Part shown: positions 6,472 through 12,449 of the stretch, piece by piece
Layout of the letters: each line of letters opens with the position of its first letter
Numbering within the stretch: the stretch's first letter is position 1
DNA from: a virus
Length of the DNA stretch: 28,807 nucleotides
Strand: one strand, 5' to 3'
Virus record (IMG/VR): IMGVR_UViG_3300022200_001239
Span: 1 to 28,807 of that record
The notes under the pieces: model-generated
Seen by the model: only the letters and a program-made list of their open reading frames with translations
Told to the model about the DNA's origin: nothing
Database searches by the model: none
Translations under genes and position numbers: made by a program

Positions 6472-6622
6472 CAACCTCCTCCAAGAGGCTGCTGGGTTGT
6501 TCGCCAATTGCGAACCAACCTACGAGGCTCGTCAACAAGCTCTAAAGCAAGAGCAAGAGCTTCTCAAACAAATCTATGACCTTGATCCCCACTTCGCAGA
6601 GCGATGCGGTTATAAGCGTTGA
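6425..6622 (+). CDS. Small helical protein, 65 residues
   Basis: A 65-residue protein read from ATG 6425 in a frame different from the DUF3310-like gene, whose last 47 bases it overlaps. It is almost entirely helical, with Gln/Glu/Lys-rich segments (ARQQALKQEQELLKQ) and two Cys. The frame is open farther upstream, but that upstream part is a low-complexity shadow of the DUF3310 gene, so I take the internal ATG. It overlaps the resolvase gene by 47 bases. Function unknown. Confidence 0.5.
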   Translation: MEWHYYTNKSTKRKIDNLLQEAAGLFANCEPTYEARQQALKQEQELLKQIYDLDPHFAERCGYKR

Positions 6623-6959
6623 GGTAGGCAAAGTACCTTCCCTCAACTCCTTCTACGCATCCAAGCATTGGATAGTGCGTAAGAAGGCAAAGGATAAATT
6701 CAAGGAGGAGATTCTGGATCAACTCAACCAATACGACAAGGTTGCCTTCAAATGCATTTCCGTCAAGGCACTTGTCAACTACCGCTACGATTTAGACAAT
6801 TCTATTATGTGCATCAAGTTCGCCCTTGATGCTTTCAAGGAATGGGGAGGCATCCCCGATGACACCAAAGCCTATGTCTGCAAGGTCACTATCGAAGATG
6901 ACAGTACCTTGCCAAAGGACACCTCAAAAGTTTTTTTCATCCCACGCTTGGAATGTTGA
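6576..6959 (+). CDS. rusA: RusA-like Holliday junction resolvase
   Basis: A 127-residue endonuclease of the RusA family, which cuts four-way DNA junctions and so prepares branched phage DNA for packaging. Early residues PSLNSFYASKHW (21-32) fit the family's N-terminal strand-helix. The acidic core is visible: Y-D-L-D-N (D72, D74, N75), K81, D85 and the D-D pair at 95-96, the spacing expected for the metal-binding carboxylates. The length is normal for the family. ATG 6576 is chosen; the first 12 residues precede the conserved domain and a later start cannot be excluded. It is followed by a promoter-like element. Confidence 0.75.
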   Translation: MTLIPTSQSDAVISVEVGKVPSLNSFYASKHWIVRKKAKDKFKEEILDQLNQYDKVAFKCISVKALVNYRYDLDNSIMCIKFALDAFKEWGGIPDDTKAYVCKVTIEDDSTLPKDTSKVFFIPRLEC

Positions 6960-6979
6960 AAAAGTTTTCCATATATTTG
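6948..6979 (+). promoter_or_regulatory. Bacteroidota-type promoter candidate
   Basis: TTG at 6948-6950 and TATATTTG (TAnnTTTG) at 6972-6979 are separated by 21 bases, within the range described for Bacteroidota housekeeping promoters. It sits at the end of the resolvase gene, 11 bases before the next ATG. The surrounding block (GTTGAAAAAGTTTT before, AAACCAA after) recurs at 11199-11240. Confidence 0.5.
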
Positions 6980-6989
6980 GGCAAACCAA

Positions 6990-7196
6990 ATGGAAAACCA
7001 AATGATTACAAGAACACAACTCGATTACTGTCCACAAGGTTATCAAGATTTGATAGCCTTCCAGAACGCCAGAATTAAGGCGTTAGAGGACAAAGTGAAA
7101 ATGCAGAGCTATATGCTTGAGCATTTGACAACCGACCCTGTGATAAAGGCAGAGGCTGAAACAATGGATTGGATTAACGAAAGGTTATTCCGATGA
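6990..7196 (+). CDS. Small coiled-coil protein, 68 residues
   Basis: A 68-residue protein with a central helical stretch of heptad character (FQNARIKALEDKVKMQSYML) and no other motif. It follows a promoter-like element directly and couples to the next small gene by ATGA. A second in-frame ATG lies at codon 5. Function unknown; small coiled-coil proteins in this position may be adaptors for the replication proteins encoded downstream, but that is a guess. Confidence 0.6.
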   Translation: MENQMITRTQLDYCPQGYQDLIAFQNARIKALEDKVKMQSYMLEHLTTDPVIKAEAETMDWINERLFR

Positions 7197-7327
7197 ACGA
7201 CAAAGCTTATATCCAATGGCTTGAGGAGCGCGTTGTGCGCCTTGAGTTAGAACTTGCAGAGAGCAAGAAACGAGAATTCATCAATTTACAAATCAATCAA
7301 TACAATCAACAATGGCAAAAATCGTAA
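7193..7327 (+). CDS. Small coiled-coil protein, 44 residues
   Basis: A 44-codon ORF starting at an ATGA junction and overlapping the next gene's start by 16 bases. The first two thirds form an amphipathic helix (YIQWLEERVVRLELELAESK); the last third is Gln/Asn-rich. It resembles its upstream neighbour in style and may act with it. No family recognised. Confidence 0.5.
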   Translation: MNDKAYIQWLEERVVRLELELAESKKREFINLQINQYNQQWQKS

Positions 7328-7725
7328 GCATCAACCCCACCGGACAATGGCAAGACCTCCACAAAATGGAAGTAACATTCGATGACGGACAATCTGGAAC
7401 GGCATTCTCCAAGACACCATCTCCCTGGTATAGCGTAGGAGATGAGGTAGAGTATTCCCTCAACGCAAAAGGCTCTGTGAAGATCAGCAAAGGCACAGGG
7501 GGATATACCCCCAAGCCTTCCTACGGTGGAGGAGGCAACACATCCAAAGATGAGCAAATCGCCAAGAGCGTAGTTTTCAAAGGAGCTATTGACTTGGCCT
7601 GTGCTGGTAAGATTAACGTATCGGACATCACCTCGTTTGTCGAGAAGTACACCCCCGTGCTTACAGGCGCAACACAACAAGGAGCAACACACGCTCAACA
7701 CTTCCCCCAAGAACAACCTTTCTAA
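7312..7725 (+). CDS. Putative single-stranded DNA-binding protein
   Basis: A 137-residue protein with three visible parts: an N-terminal beta-rich domain (residues about 1-60: KIVSINPTGQW, MEVTFDDGQSG, VGDEVEYSL), a Gly/Ser/Lys/Pro linker with Tyr (about 61-78), and a C-terminal helical segment ending in Q-E-Q-P-F. A small beta barrel, flexible linker and final Pro-Phe resemble single-stranded DNA-binding proteins, whose tip (D-D-I-P-F) recruits partners. The tail here lacks the usual Asp run. It lies just before the RecA-fold ATPase and ends at a strong terminator. The assignment is a structural analogy. Confidence 0.45.
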   Translation: MAKIVSINPTGQWQDLHKMEVTFDDGQSGTAFSKTPSPWYSVGDEVEYSLNAKGSVKISKGTGGYTPKPSYGGGGNTSKDEQIAKSVVFKGAIDLACAGKINVSDITSFVEKYTPVLTGATQQGATHAQHFPQEQPF

Positions 7726-7731
7726 CCTAAC

Positions 7732-7755
7732 ACCCCTCTCCGGAGGGGTTTTTTT
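7732..7755 (+). terminator. Rho-independent terminator
   Basis: ACCCCTC pairs with GAGGGGT around TCCG (7732-7749) and runs straight into seven T (7749-7755). This is a textbook terminator seven bases after the SSB-like gene; it should lower transcription into the ATPase gene. Confidence 0.85.
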
Positions 7756-7770
7756 ATTACCTTTCGGCAA

Positions 7771-8703
7771 ATGCTGAACCACCCCCTCATTGCTAAAACG
7801 GGAGACATTATGTCCTACTTGGAGAAGGCTCGGAAGAATCAACTTCCAGAATCCTCCAAGTTTGGGCATCCCGCTATTGATGACTACCTACGCTTCAAGA
7901 AGGGAAACCTCATTGTCGTTACAGGCCACGCCAACGTAGGCAAGACCCACACCATTTTGTTTTTAATGCTAAAGCATACCATAAGCAACGGAACAAAATG
8001 GTTGGTGTATTCAAGCGAAAACGATGTGCGAAGCATCGTGCGTAAGCTCATCGAGTTTCTGGAGGGGAAGCAAATTCAATACATCGAAGAAGTAAGATTC
8101 TACCGCCAATTGGATTTCATCAATGGACACTTTCAGTTCATCGACAACGAAAAGCTGTTTGACGTTTTTGAACTTCTGGAGGTAGCGGAGCAGATGTATG
8201 ACGAATGGCAGTTCGATGGAATGTTCATTGATCCGTACAATTCGCTTACCATCAACCAAAAGAAATTGGGTAAGGTATCCACTCACGAGTATCACTATGA
8301 GGCTACCAGCCACCTTCGCGTGTTTTGTAAGAAGCTATCCTCAATGGTAATAGTTAACACTCATCCGGCAACGGAAGCCCTCCGTAGGCTACACACAGGA
8401 AGCCATCCATACAAGGGGCATCCAATGCCCCCAATGGCAAGTGATGTCGAGGGAGGGGGTAAGTTCGTAAACCGAGCAGATGAATTCATAGTCATACACC
8501 GTTATACCCAACACGAAACGGATTGGATATTTACGGATGTCCACGTCCGAAAGGTGAAGGAATTAGAAACGGGAGGCCGTCCTACGGCTTTAGAGCAACC
8601 CATCCGTTTAGAGTCGATGAAATTCAATGTCGGTTTTATCATAAATTTGGAGAGCATCATCCCTCATAAACCCATCACAAAACAGACCGATGTTCCCTTC
8701 TGA
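7771..8703 (+). CDS. RecA-fold ATPase, DnaB/Twinkle-like helicase domain
   Basis: A 310-residue P-loop ATPase. Walker A is GHANVGKT (52-59), preceded by the NLIVVT strand. Next come LVYSSEND (78-85), a Walker B strand DGMFIDP (149-155) and VNTHPA (195-200), which fits the sensor His/Gln position of DnaB-type helicases. The C-terminal third has the usual mixed strands with an NRADEFIVIHR segment. There is no primase or DnaB N-terminal domain, so it is a bare motor domain. It could unwind phage DNA or load a host helicase. The last residues T-D-V-P-F resemble an SSB tip. It is preceded by a terminator, so it may be expressed less than the SSB-like gene. Confidence 0.7.
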   Translation: MLNHPLIAKTGDIMSYLEKARKNQLPESSKFGHPAIDDYLRFKKGNLIVVTGHANVGKTHTILFLMLKHTISNGTKWLVYSSENDVRSIVRKLIEFLEGKQIQYIEEVRFYRQLDFINGHFQFIDNEKLFDVFELLEVAEQMYDEWQFDGMFIDPYNSLTINQKKLGKVSTHEYHYEATSHLRVFCKKLSSMVIVNTHPATEALRRLHTGSHPYKGHPMPPMASDVEGGGKFVNRADEFIVIHRYTQHETDWIFTDVHVRKVKELETGGRPTALEQPIRLESMKFNVGFIINLESIIPHKPITKQTDVPF

Positions 8704-9010
8704 CCCAACCTTCAACGAGCTACACATCCGCGAGAAGCAGATGCTTCTTGGCGCACACCTCATTTGGCTAAACGACTTGGCTAACCTTCAAGATACCGTA
8801 GATGACCAGAACGAGGTGATTAACAAGCTGATTGATCTGGTGGAGGTGGATAGGGTGATGAACTACTTCATTGACTACGAGCGTAGCGTAAACAGATTTC
8901 TCAATGAGGCGCGTTTGGAGAACGCCAAGCTGAAGTACGAAAACCAAGATATGAAGCAAACCATAGACAACCTTCAAAAAGCACTTGACAATGCAGCATC
9001 AAATCTGTAA
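8690..9010 (+). CDS. Helical coiled-coil protein, 106 residues
   Basis: A 106-residue acidic protein, nearly all helix, with coiled-coil segments at about 35-55 and 75-103 (ENAKLKYENQDMKQTIDNL). It overlaps the ATPase gene by 14 bases and the next gene by 20. No membrane segment or catalytic motif. Tight coupling to the ATPase suggests it may be a partner or loader subunit, an inference from position only. Confidence 0.55.
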   Translation: MFPSDPTFNELHIREKQMLLGAHLIWLNDLANLQDTVDDQNEVINKLIDLVEVDRVMNYFIDYERSVNRFLNEARLENAKLKYENQDMKQTIDNLQKALDNAASNL

Positions 9011-9260
9011 AAACTTCCAACCAGGAGAACACCTCCGCAGTAATGCTGGAGAGGTGTTTGAGGTAGTTGCAAGGGAAACCTTTTTTTGCAAGGGTTGTGA
9101 ATGCAAATTTCCTTATTTTTGTAATGAGATGAAGGAGCGTACCACGCTCACCATACGCAGTCAAAGAGGCGAATGGGAAATGTCACTCAACACACTAAAC
9201 GAAAAGTACAACGCTGGAGCTATCCAGGAGGAAACAAAGATTCGTACCAAATGGAAATAA
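8991..9260 (+). CDS. Small putative zinc-binding protein, 89 residues
   Basis: An 89-residue protein from ATG 8991 (an in-frame TTG two codons earlier is less likely). A Cys cluster C-x2-C-x-C-x5-C near residues 33-44 follows a GEVFEVVARETFFC strand, suggesting a zinc-binding or SH3-like knuckle. The C-terminal half is charged. It overlaps the DnaA-like gene by ten bases. A TTG/TATTTTTG promoter-like pair lies inside its coding region. Function unknown. Confidence 0.5.
   Translation: MQHQICKNFQPGEHLRSNAGEVFEVVARETFFCKGCECKFPYFCNEMKERTTLTIRSQRGEWEMSLNTLNEKYNAGAIQEETKIRTKWK
9095..9121 (+). promoter_or_regulatory. Possible internal Bacteroidota-type promoter
   Basis: TTG (9095-9097) and TATTTTTG (9114-9121) are 16 bases apart, about one base shorter than the usual range. 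It lies within the Cys-cluster gene, 130 bases before the DnaA-like gene, which it could serve. Coding sequence rich in T could create this by chance. Confidence 0.3.
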
Positions 9261-9667
9261 AAGAACTCATAGCCGCCAAAGAGCTATTCTTCCGCAACAA
9301 TAAGATATTGGATGACAACTCCCGCAAACGCCCTATCGTTTACGCACGGACGGCTTTCTCTGTTGCATTCAAAAAGATGGGCTGCGTTCAAATCGCAAGA
9401 GTGCTTGGACGTGACCACTCCTCTGTGGTTCACTATATGAAAAGCCACAAGACGTTAATCCAATACAAGGACTATCGAGAGCTTTATGAAAAAGCCCTTG
9501 AGTTCCGCAAGGCGTTTCTGGAAAACGATGAGTTGCCTATGATGTCACACCAAGACCTCATTAAAGTCATCCAAGACCTTCGTCAAGAATTAAGAGAAGA
9601 AAAAGAAAAAACCGACAGGTTGTATATTTACAAGCAACAGATGGAGAATATAAAGCTAATGCTATGA
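9251..9667 (+). CDS. DnaA domain IV-like DNA-binding protein
   Basis: A 138-residue protein carrying the DNA-binding fold of the replication initiator DnaA without its ATPase. Residues about 25-66 hold the typical helices, with ARTAFSVAFKKMG, then IARVLGRDHSSVVHYMK (49-64), a close match to the DnaA signature (GRDHTTVLHA type) that contacts DnaA boxes. The C-terminal 45 residues form a charged coiled coil (LRQELREEKEKTDRL), probably for self-association. ATG 9251 is chosen because the upstream part of the open frame is the shadow of the previous gene. It may bind the phage origin or compete with host DnaA. ATGA junction to the next gene. Confidence 0.75.
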   Translation: MEIKELIAAKELFFRNNKILDDNSRKRPIVYARTAFSVAFKKMGCVQIARVLGRDHSSVVHYMKSHKTLIQYKDYRELYEKALEFRKAFLENDELPMMSHQDLIKVIQDLRQELREEKEKTDRLYIYKQQMENIKLML

Positions 9668-9807
9668 CCTTTAGAATAAGCCCCCTTGTTGGCCTAATGT
9701 TTGGAATCAATTGGCTTGATTGGGGCGAGAACGGCTACGAGGAACTCGGCTACCGCTACGAACTCCAGATTGCAGTCGGTTTCTTTATCATCCAAGTTAT
9801 ATCATAA
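9664..9807 (+). CDS. Small hydrophobic protein, 47 residues
   Basis: A 47-codon ORF linked by ATGA to the DnaA-like gene and by TAATG to the sigma-like gene. Its two hydrophobic stretches (about 5-18 and 36-47) flank an acidic aromatic middle (DWGENGYEELGYRYE). It may be a small membrane protein. The coupling on both sides argues for real translation; the function is unknown. Confidence 0.5.
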   Translation: MTFRISPLVGLMFGINWLDWGENGYEELGYRYELQIAVGFFIIQVIS

Positions 9808-10334
9808 TGCTTGAGGCTCTCGCAGAAAAACACAAGGATTGGCTTAAAATGCTAAAATCCTTCGGCTGCGAGAGAAACCTTGCGGAGGACATCGTGCAAG
9901 AGATGTACCTACGCCTTCACAAATACGTTGAAGATCCCGAACGCATAATGTACGGGGAGGAGGTCAACACCTACTTCGTCTACATCACCCTTCGTAATAT
10001 GTACGCAACCATCCAACGGATGAAGCGCAAGGTGACTTTCGTAAGCATAGAGGAGCTTCCGGAGGAGCTTATATACGAAGAACCCAACATCGAATCACTT
10101 GAGGAATTTGACAATCTCATTGACAATATCTGGGGTAATGTGGAAGATTGGCATTGGTACGACAAGAAGCTATTTGAAATATATCACAACTCCCCAATGA
10201 GCATCCGTAGCATTGCGGAGGAAACCAAAATATCAGCACGTTCTATTTTTAACACTCTCAAGAATGGCAAAGAAAGAATCCAACTCGACTGCGAAGAAGC
10301 CTACCAATCGTGGAAGGAAGCCCAAAAAGGCTGA
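9807..10334 (+). CDS. Sigma-70 family-like transcription factor
   Basis: A 175-residue protein with the two-domain layout of small sigma factors. Residues 20-40 (GCERNLAEDIVQEMYLRLH) match the region 2.1-2.2 helix that binds RNA polymerase; 55-75 (YFVYITLRNMYATIQRMKRK) fits regions 2.3-2.4, which melt and read the -10. After an acidic linker (80-120), residues 131-158 (SIRSIAEETKISARSIFNTL) form a region 4 helix-turn-helix. It probably redirects host polymerase to phage promoters; which ones cannot be told. ATG 9807 overlaps the previous stop. Its last 71 bases are also read, in another frame, as the start of the next gene. Confidence 0.7.
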   Translation: MLEALAEKHKDWLKMLKSFGCERNLAEDIVQEMYLRLHKYVEDPERIMYGEEVNTYFVYITLRNMYATIQRMKRKVTFVSIEELPEELIYEEPNIESLEEFDNLIDNIWGNVEDWHWYDKKLFEIYHNSPMSIRSIAEETKISARSIFNTLKNGKERIQLDCEEAYQSWKEAQKG

Positions 10335-10686
10335 AGGGTTAGGCGATACCATCGAGCAGATAACCACCGCCACAGGCATCAAGGCTGCGGTGGATTGGTT
10401 TGTCGAAAAGACAGGCATCGATTGTGGGTGCGAAGCGCGTAAGGAGAAACTCAACAAGATGTTCCGCTACCGCAAACCCAACTGTATGGTCAAGGACGAG
10501 TATGATTTCTTTGCTGACTATCGCAAGAGGCGAACCGCCACACTAAACGTCAAAGACCAAGAGGTGCTTCTTAAAATGTACAACCGCATCTTCAACACCA
10601 ACGAGCAGCCTTCAAGCTGCGGATCTTGTTGGAAGGAGCGAATAAACCACCTGGATGCAGTATTCAGTACCTACGAAGGAGAGTGA
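10264..10686 (+). CDS. Conserved phage protein with Cys pairs, 140 residues
   Basis: A 140-residue protein. The Lys/Arg/Ser-rich N-terminus (residues 1-23) is followed by a GLGDTIEQITTATGIK helix region (25-40), a CGC pair (54-56) with ARKEKLNKMF, C74, and a C-x2-C-W pair (119-123). The pattern is one I associate with proteins of unknown function in Bacteroidota phages; the Cys residues may bind zinc and the basic end DNA. ATG 10264 lies inside the sigma-like gene, giving a 71-base overlap. A longer frame from 10213 is less likely. It overlaps the next gene by 32 bases. Confidence 0.6.
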   Translation: MAKKESNSTAKKPTNRGRKPKKAEGLGDTIEQITTATGIKAAVDWFVEKTGIDCGCEARKEKLNKMFRYRKPNCMVKDEYDFFADYRKRRTATLNVKDQEVLLKMYNRIFNTNEQPSSCGSCWKERINHLDAVFSTYEGE

Positions 10687-11056
10687 GCTTTTTGAGTTCG
10701 TCAAGGCGAACTTCCTAAAGGACTTGGCAATGAGCGAGGAGAAATACTCGCGCTACGATTGCTACTCTTTGATGTATGGTATGGATATAGAACTCAAGTG
10801 CCGAAGGGCGCACTACGATGATTTAATCATCCAGAGAGACAAGCACGATGCCCTCTTGGAGCGTAGCCTTAAATTCGGAACAAGAGCCGTCTACATCAAC
10901 TCCACCCCCATAGGCGTATGGGCATTCTACATCAATCGCATCAGCATACGCTGGGAGGAACGACTCCTCCCGCGCAACACCGACTTCGGAGATAGAAGCG
11001 ACATCCCAAAGATGGTTGGTTATTTAAATATCAACGATGGAATTAAATTGATGTAA
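10655..11056 (+). CDS. Hypothetical protein with possible PD-(D/E)XK nuclease core
   Basis: A 133-residue protein of unrecognised family. Residues 35-63 (D35, then D44-I-E46-L-K48, followed by a helix HYDDLIIQRDKHDAL) have the D...E-x-K spacing and following helix seen in small PD-(D/E)XK nucleases and resolvases. The later YINSTPIGVWAF (80-91) strand pair also fits such a fold. This is a motif reading without structural proof; a non-nuclease role is possible. Start ATG 10655 overlaps the previous gene by 32 bases. Confidence 0.45.
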   Translation: MQYSVPTKESELFEFVKANFLKDLAMSEEKYSRYDCYSLMYGMDIELKCRRAHYDDLIIQRDKHDALLERSLKFGTRAVYINSTPIGVWAFYINRISIRWEERLLPRNTDFGDRSDIPKMVGYLNINDGIKLM

Positions 11057-11057
11057 T

Positions 11058-11192
11058 ATGCCTATCCCAGAACCTACCCCCGCAGAAACGCAAGTTGACT
11101 TTATGGCTCGTTGTATGCACGAGATGAAGGGCGAGTTTCCCGACAAGGAACAACGACTTGCCGTCTGCTACGCCTCCTGGCGAGGGGAGTAA
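11058..11192 (+). CDS. Small protein with RCM...QR-AVC-W motif, 44 residues
   Basis: A 44-residue ORF one base after the previous gene. Its core F-M-x-R-C-M-x-E-M-K (residues 15-24), then F-P-D-K-x-Q-R-x-A-V-C-Y-x-S-W (27-41) matches a short motif that I know from segments of larger phage proteins, such as those linked to head proteases. Here it stands alone. The two Cys and flanking residues may form a small fold. The function is unknown. Confidence 0.5.
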   Translation: MPIPEPTPAETQVDFMARCMHEMKGEFPDKEQRLAVCYASWRGE

Positions 11193-11198
11193 AAAAGT

Positions 11199-11228
11199 TT
11201 GCTATTTGTTGAAAAGTTTATATATTTG
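11199..11228 (+). promoter_or_regulatory. Bacteroidota-type promoter candidate (second copy)
   Basis: TTG at 11199-11201 and TATATTTG at 11221-11228 are 19 bases apart. It is in the gap after the 44-residue gene, 23 bases before the next ATG. The block TTGAAAAGTTT...TATATTTG...AAACCAA closely repeats the element at 6948-6990, which strengthens both. Confidence 0.6.
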
Positions 11229-11251
11229 AATAAACCAACAACAAATAACAA

Positions 11252-11368
11252 ATGAAAAAACCAACTTCACTTGATGACTACAAGGCTTATGCTTTTGGTA
11301 TCACTTGGGTAATTCTTACCCTCCTCGCTCCATTCGCAATCCTTAAAGCCTTTACCTATGTGTTCTGA
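11252..11368 (+). CDS. Small membrane protein, 38 residues
   Basis: A 38-residue ORF placed just after a promoter-like element. A polar, basic N-terminus (about 12 residues) is followed by one membrane helix (about 14-34, GITWVILTLLAPFAI). It overlaps the next small ORF by 11 bases. Single-span phage peptides with their own promoter can act on host membrane proteins or on superinfection, but nothing here identifies a target. Confidence 0.5.
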   Translation: MKKPTSLDDYKAYAFGITWVILTLLAPFAILKAFTYVF

Positions 11369-11489
11369 ATTTGGAGCAATCGACCCTTATGATGCACCCG
11401 ATAGGTGCGACTACTGCTATGCAGTATTGAACTATCACGGCATCTGCAATGACTGCGACTACGAGGACTATAACGACCTTGACCGATGA
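11358..11489 (+). CDS. Small acidic zinc-ribbon-like protein, 43 residues
   Basis: A 43-residue acidic ORF with two Cys pairs, C-D-Y-C (17-20) and C-N-D-C (30-33), nine residues apart, a spacing suited to one zinc knuckle. The rest is Asp/Tyr-rich. It overlaps the membrane peptide gene and joins the nuclease gene by ATGA. Probably a zinc-binding microprotein; partner unknown. Confidence 0.55.
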   Translation: MCSEFGAIDPYDAPDRCDYCYAVLNYHGICNDCDYEDYNDLDR

Positions 11490-12253
11490 TTGAATTGTTA
11501 AACGGAGAGATGTGGCAGCAAGAGGCTATCCTTGAAAAAATGAAGGATGACAACTTCTACTACGGGCATCTTGGAAAGTATGCCCTCTCATCCTCTGCTT
11601 GTAAGCAGATACTCGACTCCCCCAAGCAATACCATTACATCACCAAGTATGGTCAGCAAGAAACGGATTCCTTAAACATCGGAAGGCTTGTCCACCTAAT
11701 GGCATTAGAGCCTCACCGTATGGAGGAGATAAACGTAGTGGAGGTACAATCAAGAGTCACCAAAGCCTTTAAGGATGCTCCATCTGGTTCTATCACCCGC
11801 AAGGAGTACAATGAGGCATCGCGTATAGCGGATGCCCTCTTGCGTAACAGCAGGGCTTTATCTTTCTTCGAGGGTTGTGAGTTTGAAGTACCCGCCATTG
11901 GATCAATAGGGGATTTACCATTCCGCGCTAAAGCGGATATGTATGACCCAGACCAGAAATTCATCTGTGACCTAAAGACCACCGCAGACCTTAAGGGCTT
12001 CAAGGTGTCGGCACAGAAATACTCCTATGACCTCCAGGCGGCTATCTATTGCAGGTTGTTTGACGTAAGCCCGGAGAGGTTTATTTTCATCGTCATCGAC
12101 AAGGGTTCTCTGGATGTGGGTATTTATACCATCAAGCCATCGTTTGTAGAACGAGGCGCAAAGAAGCTGCAAGAGGCGATTTCCCTATACAAGCAATTCT
12201 TCATAGAAGGAGAGGACTTGGACTCATACACCATAATCGGAGAGCTGGAATGA
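11486..12253 (+). CDS. PD-(D/E)XK exonuclease (DUF3799-like)
   Basis: A 255-residue nuclease of the DUF3799 / RecE-like exonuclease 8 group, which resects DNA ends in phage recombination. Visible landmarks are LSSSACKQIL (34-43), G-R-L-V-H-L-M-A-L-E-P with H70, the metal-binding core D151 in KADMYD and D162-L-K164-T-T, and the Y-D-L-Q-A-A motif (Q184) typical of Cas4/RecB-type nucleases. The length is normal for the family. No annealing partner (RecT, Erf) is recognised nearby, although the SSB-like protein could cooperate. ATGA junctions on both sides. Confidence 0.75.
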   Translation: MIELLNGEMWQQEAILEKMKDDNFYYGHLGKYALSSSACKQILDSPKQYHYITKYGQQETDSLNIGRLVHLMALEPHRMEEINVVEVQSRVTKAFKDAPSGSITRKEYNEASRIADALLRNSRALSFFEGCEFEVPAIGSIGDLPFRAKADMYDPDQKFICDLKTTADLKGFKVSAQKYSYDLQAAIYCRLFDVSPERFIFIVIDKGSLDVGIYTIKPSFVERGAKKLQEAISLYKQFFIEGEDLDSYTIIGELE

Positions 12254-12375
12254 AAGATCAATTTATGAGGCTTGCTCTTGCCCGTTTACGCAAGGACTAT
12301 CCATTCTACCCACAGAGAATAGCCATAGCTGCGAATATGTACCGCAGATGGCTTGACCGTAAAATAGCACAATAA
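12250..12375 (+). CDS. Small basic helical protein, 41 residues
   Basis: A 41-residue ORF coupled by ATGA to the nuclease. It is a basic helix-rich peptide (LALARLRKDYPFY, then AANMYRRWLDRK) with no acidic cluster, so nucleic acid or polymerase binding is conceivable. It is followed by a leader with a long-range inverted repeat. Function unknown. Confidence 0.45.
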   Translation: MKDQFMRLALARLRKDYPFYPQRIAIAANMYRRWLDRKIAQ

Positions 12376-12380
12376 GGAGA

Positions 12381-12427
12381 GGGGAGGGTATTTAGTGTTC
12401 AGTTGTTTGGTTTTCACCGCCCTCCCC
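12381..12427 (+). other. Inverted repeat in the leader of the cytosine methyltransferase-like gene
   Basis: GGGGAGGG (12381-12388) is complementary to CCCTCCCC (12420-12427) across a 31-base loop, in the 74-base gap before the 12450 gene. No T-run follows, so it is not a classical terminator; it may shape the mRNA leader. Confidence 0.4.
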
Positions 12428-12449
12428 AAACCTTTAACATCAAAGAGAA

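Noticed and set aside
7306-7869. 187-residue ORF on the - strand over the SSB-like gene
   Set aside because: It is antisense to a well-supported gene and to its terminator, has an odd Cys/Leu/Gly mix and no motif; every credible gene is on the + strand.
11019-11030. Further GTTATTTAA copy
   Set aside because: It lies in coding sequence far from any start, so it does not support the start-linked motif.
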